From NCBI GenBank assembly GCA_036501345.1, contig DASYAN010000496.1, positions 1 to 14,133 of the forward strand: 14,133 nt of DNA. Reading direction: 5' to 3'. Position numbers and translations under genes: made by a program. The notes beneath the pieces were generated by a model. The model ran no database searches. It worked only from the letters and a program-made list of their open reading frames with translations, and had not been told where the DNA came from. Each line of letters opens with the position of its first letter. Positions within the stretch are counted from its first letter, which is position 1. Below are positions 1 to 6,949 of this stretch, in pieces. The stretch comes from DASYAN01 sp036501345 (GTDB lineage: Bacteria; Chloroflexota; Ktedonobacteria; Ktedonobacterales; Ktedonobacteraceae).

Positions 1-5
1 CGCAT
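1..5 (-). CDS. Start of a minus-strand gene leaving the window (2 codons only)
   Basis: On the minus strand an ATG lies at 5-3, preceded by a purine-rich GGGGAGGAAGG about four bases upstream (core GGAGG eight bases away), a strong Shine-Dalgarno sequence. An extended -10 promoter lies 74 bases further upstream. Nothing can be said of the product, since only ATG and part of the next codon are inside the window. The gene would follow the DUF2079 gene in the same direction but seems to have its own promoter. Confidence 0.45.
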
Positions 6-78
6 CTAGCCTTCCTCCCCTAGGTTGGTTAAGCACGCTTGATGGATATATAAGATCCGCAATAACTGCCTTGACAGG

Positions 79-87
79 ATTATAACA
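79..87 (-). promoter_or_regulatory. Extended -10 promoter for the gene leaving the window
   Basis: Read on the minus strand, the sequence is TG, one base, then a perfect TATAAT (84-79), which is an extended -10 element. No convincing -35 box is seen at 16-18 bases, which is acceptable for extended -10 promoters. Transcription would start near position 72, leaving a leader of about 67 bases before the ATG at 5. The promoter lies just beyond the stop codon of the DUF2079 gene. Confidence 0.5.
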
Positions 88-105
88 CTGTTTGACCTTA
101 CTATG

Positions 106-1854
106 CTATGGGTTATTTCTCTGTAAGAGTATAACTCCCTCAGCCTGAGCTAGGACGCGAAACTGGTGCGAGCGCTCTATCCAGTTGAGTGTATTCAAAA
201 AGTTGGTGGATTCTGCTTTGTTCTCAGGTGAGACATTCTCGAGGTCTACGATCACGTATTGCGCAGGAACTGTCTTTCCTGTATTCATAGTGACAATATC
301 GAGTTCGGGGAAGGCGGTGATATACTGACGTTCTGTGAGATGGGGATTGATATTGCCTCCGGCGGATACAGGAGCATCTGGAGGAATCATTGTCAGCAGC
401 TGCGTAATGTGTTGTTCGCGGTCGCCTGGCTGGTGGTTTGCCCAGAAGATGTTGAGCTTCGGAGACATGATGAAATAATTGAGTGCAATCATCCCAACAA
501 TCCATATCACACAGCACAATTGTAAGAGGGAAACAGGTAGCGAGTGTGCGAGGTCGGTACCGCGTGCATGAAAGCTGTCTGAAGACTTTATCAAGCGAGA
601 GCGTAGCGTGGTAAGTGTGCGTTGTACAATAGCACGCTTGCCGATGGCTGTTCTTATAGTCTGGATACGGAGCCTCAGGGCCTGTGATATACTACTGAGA
701 ACAAGCCTCCTGCGAGTCTCCTGTACGTCAATGTTCTGGTGAGCAGGCAGAGCCAAGATATTGGCTTCACGTAGAAGTTCCAGTTGCTTTAGCTCTCCAC
801 GCCAGCTACACCAAAGCAGAGCGAAGCGCCGGGCACCGTTGATGGCTGCGATCATTATAAAAGGAATGATGGCTGCACTGTAGTGGTAGACACCGCTATA
901 CTGAGCGCTGTTTGCGCTGAATAGGTTAATTGTCAGGCTGAATAGCGTTGGCAATAGCCACTCTGGCCCTAGTAGGGCAAGAAATCCTGTGCTACGCAGT
1001 AAATTGATTACGTAATAAATACGGTCCAGCGTGAAGAATGTGGTGAATAGCAACCATGGATGAAGCAGAATGTTTATAGCCGCTGCTTTGGGCGAATTAC
1101 CCAGCCTCGCATAGCGATACCAGAAATTATTGGTGTGTGCTCCAATGTTAAAGTGTGGTTCAATGACCAGGAAGGCGATGAGAGACCAGATTATTCCTAC
1201 AATAAGCAATACAATGCCCAGACGAGGTAATTTGTACTTCCAGATGACTAGTAGGCCTAACACTGCTACGACCAAAGGTATCTCTTCTTTACACGCGGCA
1301 GCGAGAATACAACATAGTACAAACCAAGCATAGCGCCTGTAAGTTAGCGCAAGTACTGCATAGAGCAATAGGGGAGTTGCCAGTGCGACCGGATGGAAAT
1401 CGAATAAATTCTCACTAATTAGTGCAGGTGAGAGTAGATAGGCTGCAGCCATAATAGGAGCAAGCAAAGGCCAGACTGGCACAGATCTACGTGTGAGCAG
1501 GAAGACAGGAAGAGCACCAGAGGTTAGAGCCAGAGTCTGAAAGATCAGAATGATATGCACGTCAGCATGGAACATATAAAGCAGGGAAAGAGGAAGGATG
1601 ATTGGCTCAACGTGCTGTGCTAAGCGAATCGGATAGCCATACCAGTCCGATCCATGGTTGGTAAACTGGAACGGACGGCCATGAAGAGTATTCCAGATGG
1701 CCTGATCCATATTCCCTAAGTCAAAGGCGGTGGCCTTAAAGGTATCGTAGCGCAAGAGAGCCTGATTACCGATCCATATTGCATAGATCAGCATGAGCAA
1801 TCCCAGTAGTACCCACAATATTAAGATAAGAGTTCGCAGAGAAAAACGTTTCAT
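106..1854 (-). CDS. DUF2079 family polytopic membrane protein
   Basis: Predicted integral membrane protein of 582 residues with about ten or more hydrophobic segments. The N-terminal part carries the pattern typical of DUF2079: a TM helix, then a YD..AFDLGNMDQAIWN stretch, a His-rich HVEPII motif and an LIFQTLAL helix. Overall topology recalls GT-C glycosyltransferases (large loop after TM1, many TMs, soluble C-terminal domain), but no donor or acceptor can be read from the sequence. The C-terminal 80 residues form a soluble domain (PPDAPVSAGGNINPHL). I chose ATG at 1854, five bases after the upstream stop, instead of the in-frame TTG at 1890 inside the upstream gene. No good Shine-Dalgarno precedes 1854, so translation is probably coupled to the upstream hydrolase gene. 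Function unknown. Confidence 0.8.
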   Translation of the reverse strand: MKRFSLRTLILILWVLLGLLMLIYAIWIGNQALLRYDTFKATAFDLGNMDQAIWNTLHGRPFQFTNHGSDWYGYPIRLAQHVEPIILPLSLLYMFHADVHIILIFQTLALTSGALPVFLLTRRSVPVWPLLAPIMAAAYLLSPALISENLFDFHPVALATPLLLYAVLALTYRRYAWFVLCCILAAACKEEIPLVVAVLGLLVIWKYKLPRLGIVLLIVGIIWSLIAFLVIEPHFNIGAHTNNFWYRYARLGNSPKAAAINILLHPWLLFTTFFTLDRIYYVINLLRSTGFLALLGPEWLLPTLFSLTINLFSANSAQYSGVYHYSAAIIPFIMIAAINGARRFALLWCSWRGELKQLELLREANILALPAHQNIDVQETRRRLVLSSISQALRLRIQTIRTAIGKRAIVQRTLTTLRSRLIKSSDSFHARGTDLAHSLPVSLLQLCCVIWIVGMIALNYFIMSPKLNIFWANHQPGDREQHITQLLTMIPPDAPVSAGGNINPHLTERQYITAFPELDIVTMNTGKTVPAQYVIVDLENVSPENKAESTNFLNTLNWIERSHQFRVLAQAEGVILLQRNNP

Positions 1855-1858
1855 GATT

Positions 1859-2458
1859 TTAGACCATAATAATGGACTGCCAGATACCAATTCCTACTAA
1901 GATCATAAATGACCACACAATGACTGGCTCTGGCCACGATCCTGTGCGGAAGCGCCAGTGAGGATTAGGAGGGAAGCCATAGCGTTTATGGTTGGGCCAT
2001 AGTAGTGGAACGCCACCAGTTGTCAGTGCGTCAGCGGCAATATGCATAGCACAGCCGAACAGTACACCAAAAAAAACTATGTGCCATCCTCTCACGAAGG
2101 ATGCGGGAGCAGCAAATCCACGTACGCTCAACATATAGGCTACTCCTTGCTCCAGACCAAGAGCGAGCAATGAACCAAGGGCAAGACCAAGTAAACTATG
2201 AAATAGTGTACGATGCCCTGCGAGATGCTGAATGCTTTTACTAATCGGACCCAGACGATGTCCCAGCGTGCTGCGGGCATTATCAATATCGGGAAGGAGA
2301 GCCCCGAAGCCAACCGAGAAATAATAAACAGCCTTTCTGGCGATCAGCGTTAGAGGAACCGTTTTTGCGATTGTGAGAGGGTCACCCGACAGATGCACAA
2401 CACTATCCAGCACTACCCCGGCTGTCAAGCCAATGAGTAGGTGCGATTTACCTTCCAT
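1859..2458 (-). CDS. YdjM-like membrane-bound putative metal-dependent hydrolase
   Basis: 199-residue inner-membrane protein of the LexA-binding, membrane-bound putative hydrolase family (YdjM/DUF457). Conserved polar residues typical of the family are present: H6 in the N-terminal SHLLIG motif, P56-D57-x-D59, H82-R83-x4-H87 (GHRTLFHS) and H139-x3-D143 near the C-terminal TM (HIAADALTTGG). These would form a metal site at the membrane; the substrate is unknown in the family. About four hydrophobic segments. The frame is open 29 codons further upstream, but that stretch covers the promoter, and ATG 2458 has AAAGG seven bases upstream, so 2458 is preferred. The stop is four bases before the DUF2079 start, so the two genes are a transcription unit. 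Whether they work together is not shown. Confidence 0.8.
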   Translation of the reverse strand: MEGKSHLLIGLTAGVVLDSVVHLSGDPLTIAKTVPLTLIARKAVYYFSVGFGALLPDIDNARSTLGHRLGPISKSIQHLAGHRTLFHSLLGLALGSLLALGLEQGVAYMLSVRGFAAPASFVRGWHIVFFGVLFGCAMHIAADALTTGGVPLLWPNHKRYGFPPNPHWRFRTGSWPEPVIVWSFMILVGIGIWQSIIMV

Positions 2459-2516
2459 CGTATACCTTTCATGAATTGGGAATCCATTTGTGGAAATCTC
2501 TATCTTCGCTGGCTCA

Positions 2517-2545
2517 ATTGTAGAGGCTGACAGCCCAAACGTCAA
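2517..2545 (-). promoter_or_regulatory. Sigma70-type promoter of the hydrolase/DUF2079 unit
   Basis: Minus strand: -35 TTGACG (2545-2540), a spacer of exactly 17 bases, and -10 TACAAT (2522-2517). Each hexamer matches consensus at 5 of 6 positions. Predicted start near 2510, leader about 50 bases. The promoter overlaps the upstream in-frame codons of the hydrolase frame and so supports the start at 2458. Confidence 0.7.
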
Positions 2546-2800
2546 TGTATGAATATCTTAACTTCAAGGCTATTCAAAAAAGGGCAGTAAATTGCCTTTT
2601 ATGGGTAAGGTATTTTGTGTTGCTAGCAAAGTTGTCCCTCTTTCTCTCTAGAAAAAGCTTCTCTCGTTAAGTACTATCTTTTTGATTGTCCTTGAATAGA
2701 ACTGCTATTTGTGAGACATCTTAGTGCCAAACAGTACTATGTTCCCTTTGTCTAAATAACAATAGACATGTATGAGAAAATAGGCAGAAGAAGCTGGCCT

Positions 2801-2828
2801 TTGTTCTGACCTGTTACTCTTATATTAT
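2801..2828 (+). promoter_or_regulatory. Possible promoter of the glycosyltransferase gene
   Basis: TTGTTC (2801-2806), 16-base spacer, TATTAT (2823-2828, 5 of 6 to consensus). It would leave a leader of about 130 bases. The -35 match is poor (3 of 6); another candidate, TTGTCT with a 17-base spacer and TATGAG, lies about 50 bases upstream. Low confidence in either. Confidence 0.28.
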
Positions 2829-2963
2829 AGTAGATGCAACGTGTTCTTAGCTGATTGTTCGGAAGCTTGGAGCATCCTATCCATTTCATCTGTGCCGCTG
2901 ATATCGCAGGCTTGATTCAGCGGTCAAAAGATGCAGAGATGTCAGAAGAGGAGCGTGTAATTG

Positions 2964-3974
2964 ATGATCGCTCAGCAACAAAGTTTTTTGCCTAAGATTG
3001 TCATTCAACCTGTCTACTCTGTTGTAGCGCCGGTATTCAACGAAGAAGAAACCTTATCCCATTTTTACGAGCGTATAGTAGCGGTCATGGATGGGTTAGG
3101 TGAACCATTTGAGCTACTGCTTGTCAACGATGGGAGCCGTGACAGTTCTTTCAAGATTATGAGAGAGCTACACAAACAGGACCCACGCGTACGTGTCATA
3201 GATTTCTCACGTAACTTTGGACATCAGATTGCCATTTCAGCTGGGCTCGATTATGCGCAAGGTCAGGCTGTCATCATCGTTGATTCCGATTTGCAGGATC
3301 CTCCGGAGGTGATCCCACGTCTGATTGAGTGCTGGAAGAATGGAGCCGAGGTGGTTTATGCTCAACGTGCCAGGCGTGCAGGTGAAACGAAATTTAAGCT
3401 GGTCACTGCCTCATTATTCTATCGTCTGATCAGGAGTATCACATCGGTCAATATTCCGCGTGACGTAGGTGATTTTCGCCTGATGGATCGCCGGGTAGTA
3501 GACGCACTTGTATCGATGCGTGAGCATCATCGTTTCATGCGTGGTCTCTCAGCATGGGTTGGTTTCCGTCAGGAAGCAGTTCTTTATGACCGACAAGAAC
3601 GTTTCGCCGGTAAAACCAAATATCCATTAATGAGGATGATTCATTTCTCACTCGATGCGATTACTAGCTTCAGCCACCTCCCACTCCAGTTAGCAACGAC
3701 ATTTGGTTTTGTGCTGGCAAGCATTAGCTTGATTGGCATTATCATTGCGGCGTTCTTACGTCTCTTTGTGGGTGCTATTGTTGGACAAGCCTCTACCTTA
3801 ATCCTAGTACTGTTTCTGGGAGGTGTCCAGTTGATCTTCTTAGGTATTATCGGCGAATACCTTGGTCGCATCTATGATGAGGTACGTGCACGCCCACTCT
3901 ATATTGTTCATCATGTTCTAGGCGCTGAAAAGCCGGATCGCTCCTCTCAGGCTATACTCACTAATGAGGATTAA
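2964..3974 (+). CDS. GtrB/DPM1-like family 2 glycosyltransferase (polyprenyl-phosphate type)
   Basis: 336-residue GT-A glycosyltransferase with two C-terminal membrane helices. It probably transfers a sugar from a nucleotide donor to polyprenyl phosphate on the cytoplasmic face, as in GtrB, ArnC and CsbB; the sugar cannot be told. Visible motifs: N-terminal VAPVFNEEE (22-29), VNDGSRD (54-60), RNFGHQIAISAG (83-94), the metal-binding DSDLQDPPE (107-115, DxD as D107-S108-D109), VGDFRLMDRR (168-177) and R-x2-G acceptor-loop RFMRGL (190-195). TM helices lie at about 243-268 and 277-298, followed by the usual GEYLGRIYDEVRARPLYIV. ATG 2964 is preceded by AGAGGAG ten bases upstream; the adjoining TTG at 2961 is an alternative. 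The gene stands alone and converges on the Fur gene. No flippase or partner is adjacent. Confidence 0.9.
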   Translation: MIAQQQSFLPKIVIQPVYSVVAPVFNEEETLSHFYERIVAVMDGLGEPFELLLVNDGSRDSSFKIMRELHKQDPRVRVIDFSRNFGHQIAISAGLDYAQGQAVIIVDSDLQDPPEVIPRLIECWKNGAEVVYAQRARRAGETKFKLVTASLFYRLIRSITSVNIPRDVGDFRLMDRRVVDALVSMREHHRFMRGLSAWVGFRQEAVLYDRQERFAGKTKYPLMRMIHFSLDAITSFSHLPLQLATTFGFVLASISLIGIIIAAFLRLFVGAIVGQASTLILVLFLGGVQLIFLGIIGEYLGRIYDEVRARPLYIVHHVLGAEKPDRSSQAILTNED

Positions 3975-4001
3975 AGAAGTGTGAGGGGCCATGAGCTGAT
4001 G

Positions 4002-4454
4002 CTATGCTTGATTGTTGCGGCATCCGGGGCAGCGACCGAAGAGAGCAAGAGAGTGACCTTCAATAGAGAAATCTGTCTCATGTCCGACTGCAGTAAGCAG
4101 TTCAGTTGGCACGCAGATATCTACTTCAACAACACGGCGGCACTGGATACAGGTTAAGTGATGATGATGGCCATCGTCGCAGACGCGATAATGGTGGGTA
4201 CCATCTGCAAACTCAACGCGATTGAGCAAGCCTAGATTGACCAGTGTTTCGACGGCACGATAAACGGTTGCGCGGCCTAAGCGTGGCTCTATCTCGCGTA
4301 TACTTTGCCAAAGATCATCAATCGTGAAATTGGCTCCGCTTTTGGCTAGCTCAATAACACGTTCTTCAATGATTCGCCGTGGCCGTGTATGGCGCTGACT
4401 CATGGCATCAAACGCTGCGTGAATTTTCTCGGCAGTTGTATTTGGTTCTATCAA
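4002..4454 (-). CDS. Fur-family metal-dependent transcriptional regulator
   Basis: 150-residue regulator of the Fur/Zur/PerR family. The winged-helix recognition segment is RLGRATVYRAVETLVNLGLL (58-77). The HHHH cluster (96-99) and H125/E-rich C-terminal part belong to the regulatory metal site. Two CxxC pairs, C102-x2-C105 and C142-x2-C145, are the structural zinc site. I chose the TTG start at 4454 because AGAGGGG lies five bases upstream; the first internal ATG (codon 18) has no ribosome binding site. It is the last gene of the suf unit, 20 bases after the Rieske gene. Which metal it senses cannot be read here, but iron or peroxide sensing would suit Fe-S assembly control. No clear terminator lies in the 27 bases between it and the convergent glycosyltransferase. 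Confidence 0.88.
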   Translation of the reverse strand: MIEPNTTAEKIHAAFDAMSQRHTRPRRIIEERVIELAKSGANFTIDDLWQSIREIEPRLGRATVYRAVETLVNLGLLNRVEFADGTHHYRVCDDGHHHHLTCIQCRRVVEVDICVPTELLTAVGHETDFSIEGHSLALFGRCPGCRNNQA

Positions 4455-4474
4455 GTTGTCCCCTCTCTTCTCTT

Positions 4475-4792
4475 TTATTCAAGAGGCAGGTTAATATAGA
4501 TCCCATCTTCTTCAATCTTTACGGGATAAGTAGCGAGATCCTGGCGTGCGGGACCACAGAGGACTTTGCCAGTACGCACATCAAATTCGGCACCATGCGA
4601 GGGGCAGGTGATCGTGCAGCCTTCTAGTTCGCCTTCGTTGAGGGGACCACTGATATGTGTACAGTTATCAGTGAAGGCATAGATGATGCCATCAATCTTT
4701 GTGAGGCAGATAAGTTCCCCGTCTGCTTCTACTGGGAATAATGAATTTTCTTGAACTTCGCTTAATTCTGCAACTTTGATAAAATTAGACAT
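4475..4792 (-). CDS. Rieske [2Fe-2S] ferredoxin-like protein
   Basis: 105-residue soluble protein that is a single Rieske domain of the dioxygenase-ferredoxin/NirD type. The cluster ligands are C44-x-H46 (CTHISG) and C63-x2-H66 (CPSHG), with the two loops 16 residues apart. There is no signal peptide or membrane anchor, so it is cytoplasmic. Start 4792 has AGGA three bases upstream; the frame is open 21 codons further up, but that part overlaps sufU. It lies 22 bases after sufU. Small Rieske proteins often sit at the end of SUF clusters in Gram-positive and Chloroflexota genomes, where their exact job is not settled; a role as electron carrier or Fe-S client is inference. Confidence 0.9.
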   Translation of the reverse strand: MSNFIKVAELSEVQENSLFPVEADGELICLTKIDGIIYAFTDNCTHISGPLNEGELEGCTITCPSHGAEFDVRTGKVLCGPARQDLATYPVKIEEDGIYINLPLE

Positions 4793-4814
4793 AAATCCTA
4801 TTTCTAGTGAAGCA

Positions 4815-5213
4815 CTATTCTTCGTCGTCTTCCGTTGGCTTCTCAAGACCCGCAAGGGCTAGACCACGGTGCAACACTCTGAGAGAGAGAAATGCACATT
4901 TTGTACGGGCCGGACTGATGGGGATACCCAGTGCCTCTAGAACATCATCTTTGCCCAGCGCAATCACCTCTTGCACGGTCTTACCATCAATCATTTCCGT
5001 AAGCATCGAAGCTGTTGCCTGACTGATCGCGCAACCTCGCCCGCGGAAGCGTACTGCCGTCACACGATCGCTCTCAACCTGCAGGTCCATAGCAAGTTGA
5101 TCGCCACAGAGTGGATTAAAATCCTCGCAATGCACGTCAGGATGCTCCAACTCTCCATAGTTGCGAGGGTCACGATAATGATCTAGTATGTATTCCCGGT
5201 AGTCCATTGCCAT
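4815..5213 (-). CDS. sufU: SufU-type sulfurtransfer/Fe-S assembly protein (short form)
   Basis: 132-residue member of the IscU/SufU fold. In SufU systems it is the zinc-dependent sulfur acceptor that activates SufS. Key residues: C36-G-D38 (NPLCGD), C61 (GRGCAIS) and K105-C106 (PARTKC). The K before the third Cys is SufU-like; IscU has H there. Spacing C61 to C106 is 45 residues, whereas B. subtilis SufU has 62 because of an insertion of about 18 residues; this protein lacks that insertion. An extra C29 is present. GAGG lies eight bases upstream of ATG 5213. The gene follows sufS by 29 bases, which agrees with a SufS-SufU partnership. Its acidic C-terminus (TEDDEE) is short. Confidence 0.9.
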   Translation of the reverse strand: MAMDYREYILDHYRDPRNYGELEHPDVHCEDFNPLCGDQLAMDLQVESDRVTAVRFRGRGCAISQATASMLTEMIDGKTVQEVIALGKDDVLEALGIPISPARTKCAFLSLRVLHRGLALAGLEKPTEDDEE

Positions 5214-5242
5214 AAAAATACCTCATCAATTGGATGTGAGCA

Positions 5243-6853
5243 CTAGAAATGAAAGATCTCTTGTGCCTTGCGTAATCCTTGCACTAGTATATCAATTTCT
5301 TCGGGTAGCGTATAGATATAGAAACTGGCGCGAGCCGTTGCGGCCAACTCAAAGCGATCCATCAATGGCTGGGCACAATGATGACCCGCACGGATAGCCA
5401 CCCCCACTTCCTGGTCCAGAATCGAGGCCAGATCGTGCGGATGGATATCATCTAAAATAAAGGAGATTACGCCACCACGTTGGCTAGCATCAGGTCCGTA
5501 GATTTTCAGATCAGGAACTAGCTGTAATTGCTCCAAAGCATAAATTGTAATCTCACGCTCGTGTTGTTGCACTGCCGTCATTCCCAATGTGTTCAGATAA
5601 TCTACGGCAGCTCCCAGGCCGATGGCCTCAGCAATTGCCGGTGTCCCAGCCTCAAATTTCCATGGCAGATCATTCCAGGTGGACTCGCGTAGGTGCACAG
5701 AGCGGATCATATCACCACCGCCCATAAAGGGAGGCATAGCTTCTAGCAATGCTCTTTTACCATAAAGGACGCCGATACCTGTAGGACCTAACATCTTATG
5801 TCCGCTGAAGGCCAGAAAATCGACATCAAGATCTTGGACATCGACTGGTAAGTGGGGCACACTCTGTGCTGCATCCAGCAGTACTATTGCTCCAGCAGTA
5901 TGTGCTTGTGCGATCATCTCTTTAGCAGGATTTATCGTTCCCAGCACATTAGACATGTGGGTAAAGGCTACCAGTTTTGGTTGCTGCTGCAAAAGCTGCT
6001 CATAGATATCCAGGCGCAACAGGCCATCATCACTCACGGGGATAAACTCCAGGCGGGCACCAGTGCGCTGAGCTAGTAGTTGCCAGGGAACGAGATTGCT
6101 ATGATGTTCCATCTCGGTTAGCACAATCAGGTCTCCTGCATGAATATTCTCGGTCCCCCAGCTATAGGCCACAAGATTGATGCTCTCGGTAGTATTGCGT
6201 GTAAAAATGACTTGCTTGCTCTGGCGTGCATTGATGAAACGAGCGATCTTCACACGTGCCTTATCCACCGCTGCTGTCGCTTCTTCACTGATCTGGTAGA
6301 CGCCGCGATGAATATTGGCATTGTATGACCGATAGTAGTGCTCCATCGTTTCAAGCACGATGGTGGGTTTCTGCGAACTGGCAGTACTATCTAAGTATAC
6401 CAGTGGCTTGTCATGTACCTGACGAGATAGAATGGGAAAATCCTTGCGGATCCCTTCTGTGGAGCGCATAGCAAGGTTTGTTTGTGTTATAGATAATGTA
6501 TCATCAAATGTAGCCATAGTTCGTTCTTTCTTGTCAGCTTTGTCTTCCACTTTATCTTCTATATTGCTTTGAGATAAATACTTGTTTAGCCACTCGTAGA
6601 TATCTTCTTCATCTTTGGATTTGAGAGCCTTATCTTCAAGATGGCTCAGCACCTGGATATCTTGAATATCACCGAGTGCTTGTTTAGCGAGATCGATGAG
6701 CATATCATTTGAAAAACGGAATTTTAGGATATTCAAGATCGAATCGGCTTTGCTCTCAATCTTGCCCTCGATCTTGCCTTCCATCTCCCTCTGCAGAGCG
6801 ATCCGCTCGACGTCAGGATTTTGGCTTATGAATTTCTGATATGGTGTATACAT
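5243..6853 (-). CDS. sufS: SufS cysteine desulfurase with an in-frame N-terminal Rpn C-terminal-like extension
   Basis: 536-residue frame. Residues 113-536 are a complete type II PLP-dependent cysteine desulfurase (424 residues; E. coli SufS has 406): HRGVYQISEEAT, HHSNLVPW, DAAQSVPH, the PLP lysine K353 in SGHKMLGPTG and the catalytic C493 in RAGHHCAQP (K241 and C381 counted from the internal Met at 6517). It releases sulfur from cysteine for SufU. Residues 1-112 are unrelated to SufS and match the last 103 residues of the adjacent Rpn protein. ATG 6853 has AGAGGA seven bases upstream, better than the weak AAGAAAG before the native-looking SufS Met at 6517 (MATFDD). So either a fusion is made, or SufS is re-initiated at 6517; both may occur. 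No stop codon separates the two parts. Confidence 0.9.
   Translation of the reverse strand: MYTPYQKFISQNPDVERIALQREMEGKIEGKIESKADSILNILKFRFSNDMLIDLAKQALGDIQDIQVLSHLEDKALKSKDEEDIYEWLNKYLSQSNIEDKVEDKADKKERTMATFDDTLSITQTNLAMRSTEGIRKDFPILSRQVHDKPLVYLDSTASSQKPTIVLETMEHYYRSYNANIHRGVYQISEEATAAVDKARVKIARFINARQSKQVIFTRNTTESINLVAYSWGTENIHAGDLIVLTEMEHHSNLVPWQLLAQRTGARLEFIPVSDDGLLRLDIYEQLLQQQPKLVAFTHMSNVLGTINPAKEMIAQAHTAGAIVLLDAAQSVPHLPVDVQDLDVDFLAFSGHKMLGPTGIGVLYGKRALLEAMPPFMGGGDMIRSVHLRESTWNDLPWKFEAGTPAIAEAIGLGAAVDYLNTLGMTAVQQHEREITIYALEQLQLVPDLKIYGPDASQRGGVISFILDDIHPHDLASILDQEVGVAIRAGHHCAQPLMDRFELAATARASFYIYTLPEEIDILVQGLRKAQEIFHF
6515..6517 (-). other. Likely ancestral start codon of SufS
   Basis: ATG inside the fused frame at the point where similarity to the Rpn tail ends and the normal SufS N-terminus begins (MATFDDTLSI, 26 residues before the conserved DFPIL). 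A product of 424 residues from here has normal SufS length. Only AAGAAAG, about eight bases upstream, resembles a ribosome binding site. Confidence 0.5.
6518..6853 (-). repeat. Truncated second copy of the Rpn C-terminal region, fused to sufS
   Basis: The 112 codons before the SufS domain repeat the C-terminal module of the neighbouring Rpn gene: both start MYTPYQ.FISQNPDVER and share FRFSNDMLIDLAKQALG. By eye, about 60-65% of residues agree. The copy differs by a short EGKIEGKIESK expansion (a 12-base near-tandem repeat at 6759-6782) and by a charged tail, KVEDKADKKER, in place of a stop. No nuclease core belongs to this copy. Its left boundary is the equivalent of the internal start codon in the full-length gene. 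Confidence 0.85.
6675..6721. repeat. 47-bp direct repeat, copy 1
   Basis: Matches 7095-7141 at 46 of 47 bases, at an offset of exactly 420. It encodes the RFSNDMLIDLAKQAL part of the Rpn tail. Near identity here, against about 60-65% protein identity over the whole module, points to recent duplication, conversion or strong constraint in this block. Confidence 0.9.
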
Positions 6854-6871
6854 GCGAAAATCCTCTATGGC

Positions 6872-6912
6872 ATTGCTCTTCCGACTCCCATTTTTAGTGT
6901 TAGAAGAGCAAT
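6872..6912. repeat. Perfect 10-bp inverted repeat between the two Rpn copies
   Basis: ATTGCTCTTC (6872-6881) and GAAGAGCAAT (6903-6912) are perfect reverse complements with a 21-base loop. On the plus strand the right arm runs into TTTTT. It lies in the 96-base gap between the Rpn stop and the fused sufS frame. On the transcribed minus strand no U-run follows, so it is not a normal terminator for the operon. It could be an RNA hairpin, a processing site or a remnant of element ends. Confidence 0.6.
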
Positions 6913-6949
6913 TTTTGCGATCTTTCTCTGACCAAGAAATTGGACGTTG

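Larger units (their letters stand above)
2459..2963. other. Intergenic region between divergent genes
   Basis: About 500 bases with no convincing coding frame on either strand. It is AT-rich. It holds the hydrolase promoter (2517-2545), a weak hairpin GGCA/TGCC at 2583-2596 flanked by an A-run and TTTT, a possible plus-strand promoter (2801-2828) and the ribosome binding site of the glycosyltransferase. The middle part, about 2610-2800, shows nothing I can name. Confidence 0.6.

Noticed and set aside
2459..2545. 29-residue N-terminal extension of the YdjM-like protein
   Set aside because: It lies on the promoter; ATG 2458 starts with the conserved SHLLIG region and has a ribosome binding site.
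2576..2600. Rho-independent terminator (GGCA/TGCC stem with A-run and TTTT)
   Set aside because: The stem is only 4 bp and the position, between divergent genes, does not call for a terminator.
3975..4001. Shared terminator between the convergent glycosyltransferase and Fur genes
   Set aside because: No stem longer than a few bases and no T-run in these 27 bases.
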